From a virus, in IMG/VR virus record IMGVR_UViG_3300026484_000515, positions 1-64,000 of that record: a stretch of 64,000 nt of DNA, one strand, 5' to 3'. The position numbers were made by a program, and so were the translations under genes. The notes under the pieces were generated by a model. The model searched no databases, was not told the DNA's origin, and worked only from the letters and a program-made list of their open reading frames with translations. This document shows positions 8,626-17,446 of this stretch, piece by piece (position 1 is the stretch's first letter; every line of letters begins with the position of its first letter).

Positions 8626-11082
8626 ATGCCAAAAACAAAGAATATAAAGTTAGAAATTTTACCTGAAGAATCAAAAGAATCTTTCCTTTTTAATCTTTTT
8701 CCAAATGAGCAATATGTTAAATTTCTTTTAGAAGAAGAGAATCTTTTTCTCATTTTCACCATCTTTAACAAAGACAAAGTTTCTAATATATATTACGTTT
8801 CTCCAAAAGAAATAGATGCTTTTTATCTTCAATACCTACCATATGAAGATAGACAAAGCAATGGCTATACATCTGTCCTTTATAAAACTTCCTATGTTTA
8901 CAACAAAAAGTTTGTTTCCATAAGAACAGCTAAAAGAGAATGGAAATCTCTTAAAAACAGGTCAAAAATAATAGCTATTGACATAGACGAACCTTTTAAG
9001 AAAGTTGGTTCAAAACTTAAAAAGAAATTTCAGGAAATTGATAAAAACCTTTACAATTCAAGTGCTTTCATTAAAACACATGGAAAGAATGTAAGAATAC
9101 TTATTTTTCTAAAAGAAGAGATAGATTTAGAAAGCAATGAATGGTCTATTTTAAAGCATTTTCTCATAAACATCATTTCTGACATAGCACCCATTGATAA
9201 AATCTCCCCAGTTTTGACTTTATGGGATACAAATGTCAAGACGCATTGGAAAAAGTTCAAAGAAAAAGGAAAAACAGATTTTCCAAAAATAGAAAAAGAA
9301 TCTACTGAATTCTGGAATTTCTCAAATGTTATACTAAAAGCATATAATGTTTCTAAACCAGACCTGAACTTTCTAAAAGAGCAAGAATATCCTTTAAACT
9401 TACCCATTCCTGAAGGATGTGAAACACTATTGAAAGAGGAAGATTTTGAAGACAACAAAAGAGAAAAAGTTTTGGAAGAGCATAGATATTACACTTCAGA
9501 TACTTTTATGGAAAGATTCAAATATCATTTTGAAAGAAAATTCCCAGGATACAAATATGATATCATAAGAATGCCTTCAGGAAAAGTTTATGTTCATTGT
9601 CCTGAGTTGAAAATGAGACTCAAAAAAACTTTAACTTTTGTTTTGCAGGAAAGACCACACGAATTGAATATGCAATTTAACTTTAGAAAACTAATTTCAA
9701 TCAACCACAAAGAAAAGAAAATAGTTCCACAAAAGAGAATTTCAAAACTTAAAAAATCCAATCCTTACAAGTTTACATTCATTTGTGATTCGAATATTCA
9801 AACATTAGCATCTTTCATTTGTTGTGTTTCTGAAACTAAAGAGGAATTCTTATACCTAAAAAATCTTTGTTTGAACCTTATTAGCAATGAATTAGATAAA
9901 TGGAAATTTGAAAATCTATACTACAAAAACATGAATCTTGTTGAATACAAATTTGAAAAAGAAGAAATTCTACAAGCAATAAGTAAAATGTTTGATTTCA
10001 TTTGGAATCATAACTTATACAATGAAGCAGGTGTAATTTACAATTTAATGAAAAATTATTCCCACATAATTACAAAATATCTAAATGACCCAAATAGACT
10101 TGAAAAGAAATCTTATGTTTCTCCCAAATCTTTAACATTTTTCTTCACAAAAGTTTACTCCATGTTAGCTTATCACCACAATTTCAAATGGTATAACAGA
10201 TATTACTCAAATCATAAAGGATATCTGGTTCCAGCAAGAGAAATTTCAAAGATTGTTAATCAAGCGTTGAGAAAAGTGTATGGATTAGGTTTTAGAATTT
10301 TACTTCCAGACGTTAAAGTTATCCTTGAAATGTTAGGAGTAGATTTTGAAATCAAAAAAGAAGGTTTTCATATCTACTTTGTTATCAAGAATTTTCCACA
10401 GTTGAAAGAAGAGGAAGTTGAAAGAAGATTAAGTAATGAAATCAAGAAGAGAATATACATCATTAAGAAGTTCTCAGATTTCAAGAAGTATTCTGTCAAA
10501 AGAGTTGTTGATTTCTTTTCTCTCGTTTTAAAAACAGAGGGAATTATATTAGGAAGGGAAGGATGTAGTCGTCTCTTATATTCTTTTGAAGGAAAAAGAT
10601 TATCAAATGAATTAACAGAATTAGAAACAGAAATCTGGATATTATGGAATTTTAACGATTATGCTCTACCTGATTTTAATTTGATTTTTGATATGATAAC
10701 AAAGAGAATGACTACATATGAAATTGCAAGATATTTAGGAGCTAAACATTATGGTTATCTTGATTTGAATGGATTTGCAAAAGTTGTTAATATAATACAG
10801 GAGAAACTTGGAATAGAGAATAGTTTAAGAGTTAATAAAGATGAAGAAATAGATGAAAATGAGATTTATGAGATTTTTCTTGAACAATGGAAAATGAAGA
10901 AACAAGGAAAAGATAAAATTGTTGAAATCTTTAATCCATTCTTTAGTGAATTTAATCCTGGAAAAAGGGTTGAACAGAAGATAAAGAGAGGAATAAAGAT
11001 TTTGAAAGAACTTGATAAGGGGTATTTGTTATGGGTAAAAGAAGAATGGGAAAAGATGAAATCAAATGCTATGTGTGCTTGA
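8626..11082 (+). CDS. large early protein, possible archaeo-eukaryotic-primase (PrimPol)-like
   Basis: An 818-residue protein, first gene of the rightward unit, with GAGGAG before its ATG. I do not recognise it as a whole. Around residues 118-155 a hydrophobic strand with IIAIDID (two acidic residues spaced as in primase motif I) is followed by FIKTHGKNVRILIFL, which resembles motif II (S/T-x-H-type strand) of AEP primases. A possible third acidic motif (LWDTN) lies near residue 204. Near the C-terminus, TTYEIARYLGAK looks like a helix-turn-helix. A separate T4-type primase is encoded at 52 kb, so this would be an additional activity. The assignment is tentative; the gene itself is certain. 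Confidence 0.4.
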   Translation: MPKTKNIKLEILPEESKESFLFNLFPNEQYVKFLLEEENLFLIFTIFNKDKVSNIYYVSPKEIDAFYLQYLPYEDRQSNGYTSVLYKTSYVYNKKFVSIRTAKREWKSLKNRSKIIAIDIDEPFKKVGSKLKKKFQEIDKNLYNSSAFIKTHGKNVRILIFLKEEIDLESNEWSILKHFLINIISDIAPIDKISPVLTLWDTNVKTHWKKFKEKGKTDFPKIEKESTEFWNFSNVILKAYNVSKPDLNFLKEQEYPLNLPIPEGCETLLKEEDFEDNKREKVLEEHRYYTSDTFMERFKYHFERKFPGYKYDIIRMPSGKVYVHCPELKMRLKKTLTFVLQERPHELNMQFNFRKLISINHKEKKIVPQKRISKLKKSNPYKFTFICDSNIQTLASFICCVSETKEEFLYLKNLCLNLISNELDKWKFENLYYKNMNLVEYKFEKEEILQAISKMFDFIWNHNLYNEAGVIYNLMKNYSHIITKYLNDPNRLEKKSYVSPKSLTFFFTKVYSMLAYHHNFKWYNRYYSNHKGYLVPAREISKIVNQALRKVYGLGFRILLPDVKVILEMLGVDFEIKKEGFHIYFVIKNFPQLKEEEVERRLSNEIKKRIYIIKKFSDFKKYSVKRVVDFFSLVLKTEGIILGREGCSRLLYSFEGKRLSNELTELETEIWILWNFNDYALPDFNLIFDMITKRMTTYEIARYLGAKHYGYLDLNGFAKVVNIIQEKLGIENSLRVNKDEEIDENEIYEIFLEQWKMKKQGKDKIVEIFNPFFSEFNPGKRVEQKIKRGIKILKELDKGYLLWVKEEWEKMKSNAMCA

Positions 11083-11243
11083 TGTTGAAAGATTATGGTT
11101 TTAATGGAAATGAATTTGAGGTTGAAAAAGAGAATGGAAGGTATATTTTAAAGATTAACAGGAAAGTTCCTTTATGTGTTATAGGAATGATAGAAAAGGG
11201 ATTGAAAGAAGAGAAAGTGAATTTTGGTATAATGCTGGAGTAG
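11031..11243 (+). CDS. small hypothetical protein overlapping tRNA-Thr
   Basis: A 70-residue basic protein (MGKRRMGKDEIKCYVCLML...) with a CYVC pair. It starts inside the end of the 818-residue gene, behind AAGGGG. Its TAG stop codon is formed by bases 8-10 of the following tRNA gene, so coding sequence and tRNA share 10 bases. A start at ATG 11046 is also possible. Function unknown. Confidence 0.6.
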   Translation: MGKRRMGKDEIKCYVCLMLKDYGFNGNEFEVEKENGRYILKINRKVPLCVIGMIEKGLKEEKVNFGIMLE

Positions 11244-11306
11244 CTCAACTGGAAGAGCAGCGGATTTGTAATCCGCAGGTTGGGGGTTCAAATCCCCCCT
11301 CCAGCT
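11234..11306 (+). tRNA. tRNA-Thr (anticodon TGT)
   Basis: The cloverleaf folds fully: acceptor GCTGGAG (11234-11240) pairs with CTCCAGC (11299-11305); D stem GCTC/GAGC; anticodon stem GCGGA/TCCGC around the loop TTTGTAA with anticodon TGT; variable loop AGGTT; T stem GGGGG/CCCCC around TTCAAAT. Discriminator base is T. It reads ACA, a threonine codon used heavily by these AT-rich genes. CCA is not encoded and would be added after transcription. A run of eleven T follows immediately. Confidence 0.95.
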
Positions 11307-11316
11307 TTTTTTTTTT
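11306..11316 (+). terminator. T-run after tRNA, possible intrinsic terminator or processing signal
   Basis: Eleven consecutive T directly follow the acceptor stem. The GC-rich T-arm and acceptor helices just before it could act as the hairpin of a terminator. Because uvsY follows within 25 bases and has no visible promoter of its own, termination is probably partial. Confidence 0.35.
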
Positions 11317-11328
11317 AGGAGGTGAATT

Positions 11329-11727
11329 TTGATAATACCTGAGAAATGGATAGAAGAAAGTAAAGAAGATTTGAAGTTTGATAGGGAGAATTTTGAAAAT
11401 AATTTTGGAATTGCAATGAAGATTGCAAAATGGTTGGAAAGAAGAGAAAAAGTTGTAAGTGAAATGATAGAATTGATGAAAAGAAAAAAGGAAGTTGAAA
11501 GGAAATTATTTGAGTATTACAAGACTGAGTATGATTTGGTGGTGAATACTAAAGAAGAGATAAAGTTGTTGATACAAAGTGATAGTGAATTTATGAAGAT
11601 AGATGAAGAAGTAATGAAATGTGAACAGAAATTGAAGTTTATAGATAAAATTCTTGATGCTTTGAAGTTAAAATCATGGGAAGTTAAATATTATCTGGAA
11701 TGGAAGAAATACTTTGAAGGGGTGTGA
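11329..11727 (+). CDS. uvsY: UvsY-like recombination mediator
   Basis: A 132-residue, highly charged helical protein close in length to T4 UvsY (137). It shares its pattern: an N-terminal acidic segment, then AMKIAKWLERREKV (compare T4 MLYSKWLNKH), a central K/R-rich helix, and a C-terminal hydrophobic helix. UvsY loads UvsX on gp32-coated ssDNA during recombination-dependent replication. The start is TTG at 11329, chosen because AGGAGGT precedes it by the right distance. It sits directly before uvsW, as expected for T4-type gene order. Confidence 0.75.
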   Translation: MIIPEKWIEESKEDLKFDRENFENNFGIAMKIAKWLERREKVVSEMIELMKRKKEVERKLFEYYKTEYDLVVNTKEEIKLLIQSDSEFMKIDEEVMKCEQKLKFIDKILDALKLKSWEVKYYLEWKKYFEGV

Positions 11728-11735
11728 ATTAACGA

Positions 11736-13361
11736 ATGGAATATGATGTTTTGATAGATAAGAAAGATGCTTCTTATTTTTATCTTGTTCCTTCCTATCA
11801 AACCTTAAAAGACTCATTTTATAAAGCATTTTCCTGGTATGTTGAAGGATATAAGTATATGCCTCAATACAAAAACACTCCGTGGGATGGGAAGATTTAT
11901 TTTTATAAAGCTGGAACATGTGAAATGCCTCTTGGTTTATGGGATATGGTTATTGAGAAATGTAAGAATGAAGGATTGAATGTTGGATTTAATTGGAAAT
12001 GGAAAGAAAGGAAAATAAGTAAAAGGGAGGTTAAGGATTTTATTAAAAGATTTTCTCCGTTTCCTTTGAGGGATTATCAGTTTAATGCGATTTATTGGGG
12101 TTTAAGGAAAAGGAGGTTGAGTATAGAAATTCCGACTTCTGGTGGAAAGACTGTTTTGATATATTTGTTTGCAAGGTGGTTTTATGAAAGCGGAAAAAAA
12201 GTTTTAATTATTGTTCCGAGAGTTCAATTAGTTGAACAGACTTATGAGGAATTTTATGAATGGGATAAAGAGTGGTGCGAGAAAAATGTTTTGAGGATAC
12301 ATGGAGGTGTAGATTGGAAAGGGAAAGAGAAGGAATATAAAGTAATAATTTCTACATGGCAAAGTTTACATGAAAAGAAAAAAGTGTTTTTCAAACAGTT
12401 TGATGCATTGATTGTAGATGAAGCACATAGCAGTAAGGCAAATGTTCTGAGAAAGATTTGTGAAAAATGTGTAAATGCATGGGATAGAATAGGATTATCG
12501 GGGACTTATCCAAGCAAAAAGTGGAGTGATTATTGGAGTATAGTGTCAAGCATAGGTCCTGTTAAGAGGTTTACTACATATAAGAAAATGGTTGAGAATG
12601 ATTGGATTGCTGATTTTGAAATTGTTTCCATTATTTTAAAATATCCGAAAAAGTTTTTACAGGTTGTTGAAAAGTTGTGGAAAGCGTATCAGGATATAAA
12701 AGGAATAGAATTTGATAATTATAGAAGCAGAATTATTAGATATAACTTTGAATGTGAAATTCAAATGTATTCTTATTTGAGGAATTTGTTTTTATTGGAA
12801 ATGGCTAAGAAAATGAAAAAGAATTCAATTTTTCTCTTTACAAGAAGGGAACATGGAAAGATTTTGTATGAACTTTTTAAAAATGAAATAAAGGATAAGG
12901 AGATTTATTATATAGATGGAACAGTAAAAGTTGAAGATAGAGAATTTTTTAAGCAAAGAATGGAAGAGAAGAACAATGTAATTATTGTAGCTTCTTATGG
13001 AACTTTTTCTGAAGGAATAAACATAAAAAATCTTCACAATATAGTTTTTTGTTCAAGTTATAAAAGTAAAATTAAAGTTTTACAAAGTATAGGTAGAGTT
13101 TTGAGAAAATTGGAAAATAAAGAAGCAAAAATATTTGATATTGTTGATTACTTTCCTTTTGGTGGAAATGAAGAGAATATTCTTGTAAGGCATTTTAAAA
13201 GAAGGGAAAGATATTATAAAATGTATGAGATGAAATATGAGGTGAAATGGGTAAATCTTACTAAATATGCAATTGAATTTGCTGACAAATTAGTTAAAAA
13301 CGGAAAACCGGTTTGGTTTATAAGAGGTGCTTCAGGTAAAGAGAGTGAAATATGGGTATGA
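11736..13361 (+). CDS. uvsW: UvsW-like SF2 DNA/RNA helicase
   Basis: A 541-residue superfamily 2 helicase. The N-terminal ~100 residues form a UvsW-type DNA-binding domain (MPQYKNTPWDGKIYFY). Motif I is IPTSGGKT (132-139), motif II is VDEAH (227-231), motif III is LSGTYP, and motif VI is QSIGRVLRK. UvsW unwinds R-loops and branched DNA, switching T4 from origin- to recombination-dependent replication. All helicase motifs look intact. It is placed between uvsY and the late sigma gene. Confidence 0.92.
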   Translation: MEYDVLIDKKDASYFYLVPSYQTLKDSFYKAFSWYVEGYKYMPQYKNTPWDGKIYFYKAGTCEMPLGLWDMVIEKCKNEGLNVGFNWKWKERKISKREVKDFIKRFSPFPLRDYQFNAIYWGLRKRRLSIEIPTSGGKTVLIYLFARWFYESGKKVLIIVPRVQLVEQTYEEFYEWDKEWCEKNVLRIHGGVDWKGKEKEYKVIISTWQSLHEKKKVFFKQFDALIVDEAHSSKANVLRKICEKCVNAWDRIGLSGTYPSKKWSDYWSIVSSIGPVKRFTTYKKMVENDWIADFEIVSIILKYPKKFLQVVEKLWKAYQDIKGIEFDNYRSRIIRYNFECEIQMYSYLRNLFLLEMAKKMKKNSIFLFTRREHGKILYELFKNEIKDKEIYYIDGTVKVEDREFFKQRMEEKNNVIIVASYGTFSEGINIKNLHNIVFCSSYKSKIKVLQSIGRVLRKLENKEAKIFDIVDYFPFGGNEENILVRHFKRRERYYKMYEMKYEVKWVNLTKYAIEFADKLVKNGKPVWFIRGASGKESEIWV

Positions 13362-13710
13362 GATAAAATTGTGTAATGAAGAAATTGCGAAAGTTTTTGG
13401 TGAATTTAAGTATGTTCCGAGTAGTGAAAGGATAGCAGTATTTAAATATGATAACCTTTTCATAAAAGTTAGTCTCTTTCTTGACAAATTGTATATCATA
13501 GCTGGTAATTCTTTTTTGAAAATTACGGATTCATATTTTGAAACTATTGGTGGTAATGTAAGATTTTTTAATGGTAATTTTGAATGGACTTTAAACTTGA
13601 CAAAAGGAAGAATAGAGGTTAACATAAGTAATGTTCAACGGTGTTTTGAAAGGAAAAGATTAGAAATAAGTAGAATGATGAAAAAATGGAGAGGATATAA
13701 AAATGAGTAA
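13327..13710 (+). CDS. hypothetical protein
   Basis: A 127-residue protein overlapping the end of uvsW. Its start is uncertain: GTG 13327 or GTG 13345 are the candidates, and no strong ribosome-binding site is visible, so it is probably translated by coupling to uvsW. The body is beta-rich (FIKVSLFLDKLYIIAG) and the last 25 residues are strongly basic. It overlaps gp55 by 8 bases. No family is recognised. Confidence 0.65.
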   Translation: MLQVKRVKYGYEIKLCNEEIAKVFGEFKYVPSSERIAVFKYDNLFIKVSLFLDKLYIIAGNSFLKITDSYFETIGGNVRFFNGNFEWTLNLTKGRIEVNISNVQRCFERKRLEISRMMKKWRGYKNE

Positions 13711-14152
13711 AAAACGGAAGCATTATCTTGATAATGAAGAGTTTAAACAAATGATATTAGAGTATAAAAAATTGAAAGAACAGAATCCTGATGCTGAAAT
13801 TCCTCCGAGATTATTGAAAGCATTGCAAAAATTGATAGATAAGGTAGCAAGACGAGCAAATTTCTGTGGATATCAGTTCTTAAGGGATATGAAACAGGAA
13901 GCAATGTATTATTGTTTGAGAGCACTTGAAAGATTTAATCCTACAAAATCAGATAATGCCTTTGCTTATTTCACTTCTGTTGTCTGGAATGCTTTTATTT
14001 CTGTGATTATGAAAGAAAAGGAATATGTGAAATTTAAATTTGAATATGCTCAATTCTTTATGACAGATAAAGAGAAAAAGCGAGATTATAGAGTAAATGA
14101 AGAGTATCTTGATGAAATGACGAGATATTATCTTGAGTTGGATGAGGAATAA
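13703..14152 (+). CDS. 55: late-transcription sigma factor gp55-like
   Basis: A 149-residue protein that aligns by eye with T4 gp55. The core reads ARRANFCGYQFLRDMKQEA (T4: KRFNFSGYTQSWKQEM), then ALERFNPTKSDNAFAYFT (T4: GLHNFDETKYKNPHAYIT) and VVWNAFISVIMKEKE (T4: QACFNAFVQRIKKER). This is the sigma region-2-like domain that recognises the TATAAATA late promoter on host RNA polymerase. T4 gp55 ends in a clamp-binding LDFLYE. Here the C-terminus is YYLELDEE, a plausible but diverged equivalent. Confidence 0.85.
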   Translation: MSKKRKHYLDNEEFKQMILEYKKLKEQNPDAEIPPRLLKALQKLIDKVARRANFCGYQFLRDMKQEAMYYCLRALERFNPTKSDNAFAYFTSVVWNAFISVIMKEKEYVKFKFEYAQFFMTDKEKKRDYRVNEEYLDEMTRYYLELDEE

Positions 14153-15235
14153 ATGAAGTATCTAATTGTTTCTGATACACATTTTGGAATCTCTTCTTTT
14201 AACAAAAAGAGATTTGAATATATGATAGCTTATTTCGAGAATGAAGTATTTCCATTTATTTTGGAAAATAAGATAAAACATGTTATTCATCTTGGTGATT
14301 TAGTGGATAAAAGGAATGTCATAGATTTTTACATTGATAATGGAGTGAAGAATAGATTTATAGATTGGTTTGAGCAAAATAAAGTTCATTTGTATTTGAT
14401 TGTTGGAAATCATGATATGTATTACAAGAATGAAAGAAGTATAAATTATTGCTCTATAAATTTTAAAGGAAGATTCAAATATGTGCATGTGATAGATGAG
14501 ATAATGAAAAAGAAAATAGGTAAATTGAACTTTTTGTTTGTTCCCTGGATTGTGAATGAAATAGAACTTGAGATGATAAAAGATTCAGATGCTGATATTT
14601 GCTGTGGACATTTTGAAATAAGTGGAGTTAAAATAGGAGAGAAAGTTTATCTTACACAGGGATTAAACCAATCAGTTTTTAAGAATTTCAAATTGACTTT
14701 AAGTGGACATATACATACAATTCAAAAACTTGGGAAAAATATTTTATATGTGGGAACTCCTTATCAATTAATGTGGGCGGATTATAATCAGGAAAAAGGA
14801 GTATGGCTTTTAAAAGATGATTTAAGTATAGAATTGATTGAAAATAAGATTTCTCCTAAATTTGTAAAGATTTTCTGTTATGAAAATTATTTTGAAATAG
14901 AAAATGAAAGATTTGAAAGAATAGATGAAATTAAAGAAGTTATAGAAAATAACTTTTTCAAATTCATTATTTTGGAAAAGAGAAAAGACTTAGATGAAAT
15001 ATATGAGTTCCTTTCAGAAAATGCACAGTTTAAGTATGAGATAATAACTGAAAGTGAAGTGAAAGCATATCAAATATTGAATGGAGAAATAGATGTAAAA
15101 GTAAAAAGTATAAACGAAATAATAGAGGAATCGCTTGAAGCAATGCAGATTGAAAGTGATAGAAAAGAGTTTATAGTAAGAGAATTTAATGAAATAATAA
15201 CAAATGTTGAAAAGGGATCAATGAATGAAGTTTAA
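14153..15235 (+). CDS. 47: recombination nuclease subunit gp47 (Mre11/SbcD-like)
   Basis: A 360-residue calcineurin-like phosphoesterase with the full Mre11 motif series: SDTHFG (residues 7-12), HLGDLVD, VGNHDMYY, a CGHFE histidine motif and LSGHIHT. With gp46 it resects DNA ends to create 3' tails for UvsX. The ATG abuts the gp55 stop codon. The C-terminus overlaps gp46 by 11 bases, consistent with stoichiometric co-translation. Confidence 0.93.
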   Translation: MKYLIVSDTHFGISSFNKKRFEYMIAYFENEVFPFILENKIKHVIHLGDLVDKRNVIDFYIDNGVKNRFIDWFEQNKVHLYLIVGNHDMYYKNERSINYCSINFKGRFKYVHVIDEIMKKKIGKLNFLFVPWIVNEIELEMIKDSDADICCGHFEISGVKIGEKVYLTQGLNQSVFKNFKLTLSGHIHTIQKLGKNILYVGTPYQLMWADYNQEKGVWLLKDDLSIELIENKISPKFVKIFCYENYFEIENERFERIDEIKEVIENNFFKFIILEKRKDLDEIYEFLSENAQFKYEIITESEVKAYQILNGEIDVKVKSINEIIEESLEAMQIESDRKEFIVREFNEIITNVEKGSMNEV

Positions 15236-16901
15236 AAGAGTTAAATGGAAGAATTTTTTATCATATCCGAATTCTTGGACAGAATATGAGTTCAAAAACG
15301 GATTAACTTTGATTCAGGGACCTATTGGTGCTGGTAAATCCACAATTATAGATGTTCTTAACTTTGCTCTTTTTGGAACACCTTACAGAAAAATAACTAT
15401 TCCAAGGTTAGTGAATTCAAAGAATAAGAAAAATTTGCTTGTTGAATTGGAAATTGAGAAGAATGGAAAAGAGATCTTAATTAAAAGAGGTATTTCGCCA
15501 AATGTTTTTGAAATTTATGTAAATGGAAATTTAATTCCTCTTGAATCAAAGAAAAAGAAATATCAGGAAGTGCTTGAAGAGGTTCTTGGAATTAATGAGA
15601 AATTGTTTAATCAGGTTCTGGTGAAATCTTTGGCTAAGGGTTCTTCATTTTTCACATTACCAAAGGGAGAGAAAAGAAAAATAATAGAATCTTTGTTTAA
15701 CATAGAAATATTTGGATTGGCAAATGAAGTTTTGAAAGAAAGAAAAAAGGAACTGGAAAAGGAATTAAACGATTTAAAACAGGAATTGTTTTTAGTAACA
15801 AGTTTGTTGAAGAGTGAAAGAGAAAAGATTTCAAAAATAGAGGAAATTTACAATCAGGAGATCTTTGAAGTTTACAACAGGAAAATTGATGAAATAGAAA
15901 GTGAAATAGAAAAAGAGAAGCAGAAATATGAAGAATTTTATGAGAAAAAGAAAAAGTATTTGAAATTCAAAGAGAAATTTGATAAGGTAAAAAATAAGCT
16001 GAGCAAAATAGAAAGGGAAATAGGAAAATACAAAGGTTCTGTTGAAACAATTGGAGTAATAAAGGAAATAATGGAAGAAATTTGTAATGAATGTGAAAAG
16101 AAGTGTGTGGTTATTTCAAAACTATATGATAAATGGAATTTGAATGAATTTGATAAGATGAAGAACAACAAAGAGAAATTTGAAGAGTGGCTAAAGGAAA
16201 AGGAAGGTATAGTAGATAAAATCTCAAGAATTGATGTGGAATTGAAAGCTATTAAAAAGAATATTCAAAAGTTGGAAAGAGAGAAAGATAAAATTCTTAG
16301 GGAAAGGGATAAGAAGTTAAAAATGAAGAATGAAGAGATAAATGATGAGAAAATAAAAGAGTATGAAGAAAGAATTAAAAACATTTCAAAGAAAATAAAA
16401 GAACTGAAATGGAAACTGGATAATTATGAAATAATGATTTTCATGTGTTCGGAAGATGGAATTAAAAAACAAATAATTAATCAGTATCTTCCTTTGTTAA
16501 ATGCAATACTTACGAAATATTTTGAGGAATTTGAAGTTAACTTTTCAATTCAATTAGATTCAGATTTCAATGAAATTGTAAATACAAGGTTTAGAGAAAA
16601 TTTTGTTTACTTTAACTTTTCTGAAGGTGAAAAAAGGATAATAGACTTGTCAATGCTATTTGCTTTTATTGAATTTGTTGAAAAGAAATCCAACCTGTCA
16701 GATTTAAATTTGTTAATACTTGATGAAATAACTACTGGATTGGATAGAGAAACAGATGAAATACTTTACAAGGTGTTAAGGAATATAGCAAAGAAAAAAG
16801 AAGTGATAATAATGTCTCATACAAATTGGGATATAACAAGATATGATAGAATTTTTGATGTGAAAGTTGAAAAAGGATTTTCACGTTTAAAGGAGGTTTA
16901 A
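15225..16901 (+). CDS. 46: recombination nuclease subunit gp46 (Rad50/SbcC-like ATPase)
   Basis: A 558-residue SMC-type ATPase. Walker A is GPIGAGKST (32-40). Long coiled coils flank a central zinc-hook candidate (CNEC near residue 288). The ABC signature is FSEGEKRII, followed by Walker B LLILDEITTGLD and a histidine switch (MSHTNWD). It partners gp47 in DNA-end resection for recombination-dependent replication. Length is close to T4 gp46 (560). Confidence 0.93.
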   Translation: MKFKRVKWKNFLSYPNSWTEYEFKNGLTLIQGPIGAGKSTIIDVLNFALFGTPYRKITIPRLVNSKNKKNLLVELEIEKNGKEILIKRGISPNVFEIYVNGNLIPLESKKKKYQEVLEEVLGINEKLFNQVLVKSLAKGSSFFTLPKGEKRKIIESLFNIEIFGLANEVLKERKKELEKELNDLKQELFLVTSLLKSEREKISKIEEIYNQEIFEVYNRKIDEIESEIEKEKQKYEEFYEKKKKYLKFKEKFDKVKNKLSKIEREIGKYKGSVETIGVIKEIMEEICNECEKKCVVISKLYDKWNLNEFDKMKNNKEKFEEWLKEKEGIVDKISRIDVELKAIKKNIQKLEREKDKILRERDKKLKMKNEEINDEKIKEYEERIKNISKKIKELKWKLDNYEIMIFMCSEDGIKKQIINQYLPLLNAILTKYFEEFEVNFSIQLDSDFNEIVNTRFRENFVYFNFSEGEKRIIDLSMLFAFIEFVEKKSNLSDLNLLILDEITTGLDRETDEILYKVLRNIAKKKEVIIMSHTNWDITRYDRIFDVKVEKGFSRLKEV

Positions 16902-16902
16902 A

Positions 16903-17175
16903 ATGAAAGTATCAAAGTTGAAGAAAGGAATTATTGAAACAATGGAATTGTTTGGTTTAAGTAAAGAATCGGCTAAATTAATTGCAAATGCAATGATACA
17001 AATGAAGGATGATGATGAGGTATCTTCAAAAGAAGCAGTAAAATTTGCTTTTATAAGTGGTTGGAATTTTGCTACTACGGTTTTAGAGATTGCAGAAAAA
17101 ATGAAACAAGGAAATCTGGAAATTAAAAATGGAAATGCACTTATAATAGAAGATGAAGAAGATAAAATGAATTAA
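16903..17175 (+). CDS. hypothetical helical protein
   Basis: A 90-residue protein preceded by GGAGG. It has helical segments, a KESAKLIANAMIQM stretch and an acidic tail (EDEEDK). It lies between gp46 and the gp33-like gene. Family not recognised. Confidence 0.75.
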   Translation: MKVSKLKKGIIETMELFGLSKESAKLIANAMIQMKDDDEVSSKEAVKFAFISGWNFATTVLEIAEKMKQGNLEIKNGNALIIEDEEDKMN

Positions 17176-17185
17176 GGGGAGAAAG

Positions 17186-17446
17186 ATGAGTCATGAACCG
17201 ATTTTTACAAGATTGGATAGAGAAGTTGTGGAACTTGCTAAAAAATGTGGAAGTTATCTGGATGCTATAAAAACTAAAATAGAAGAATTGGGATTAGATG
17301 TTTCAGAAGCAGATGAATTGTTCCATCCATTAATAATAAAGAAGTTAGAAGAGGAACTTTATGAGTTAAATCTTTTGAAAAAGGATAAAAATGATTCTGA
17401 GAGAAAGGCAAACTTGTTTATGTTTATACAGGACGATTCCACATAA
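17186..17446 (+). CDS. 33: gp33-like late transcription co-activator
   Basis: An 86-residue protein. The core SYLDAIKTKIEELGLDVSEA...KKLEEELYELNLL parallels T4 gp33 (SYLEATTAFLEENSIPETQF...EKIQSEAIDENLL) in order and spacing. gp33 bridges host RNA polymerase beta-flap and the sliding clamp. Its last residues form a hydrophobic clamp hook, and here NLFMFI sits near the C-terminus. It is shorter than T4 gp33 (112). A gp55-like gene upstream and a gp45 clamp elsewhere support this call. A GGGGAG site precedes the ATG. Confidence 0.6.
   Translation: MSHEPIFTRLDREVVELAKKCGSYLDAIKTKIEELGLDVSEADELFHPLIIKKLEEELYELNLLKKDKNDSERKANLFMFIQDDST

Noticed and set aside
8556-8777. Leftward frame across the divergent region
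   Set aside because: It runs against the first rightward gene and promoter and has no ribosome-binding site.
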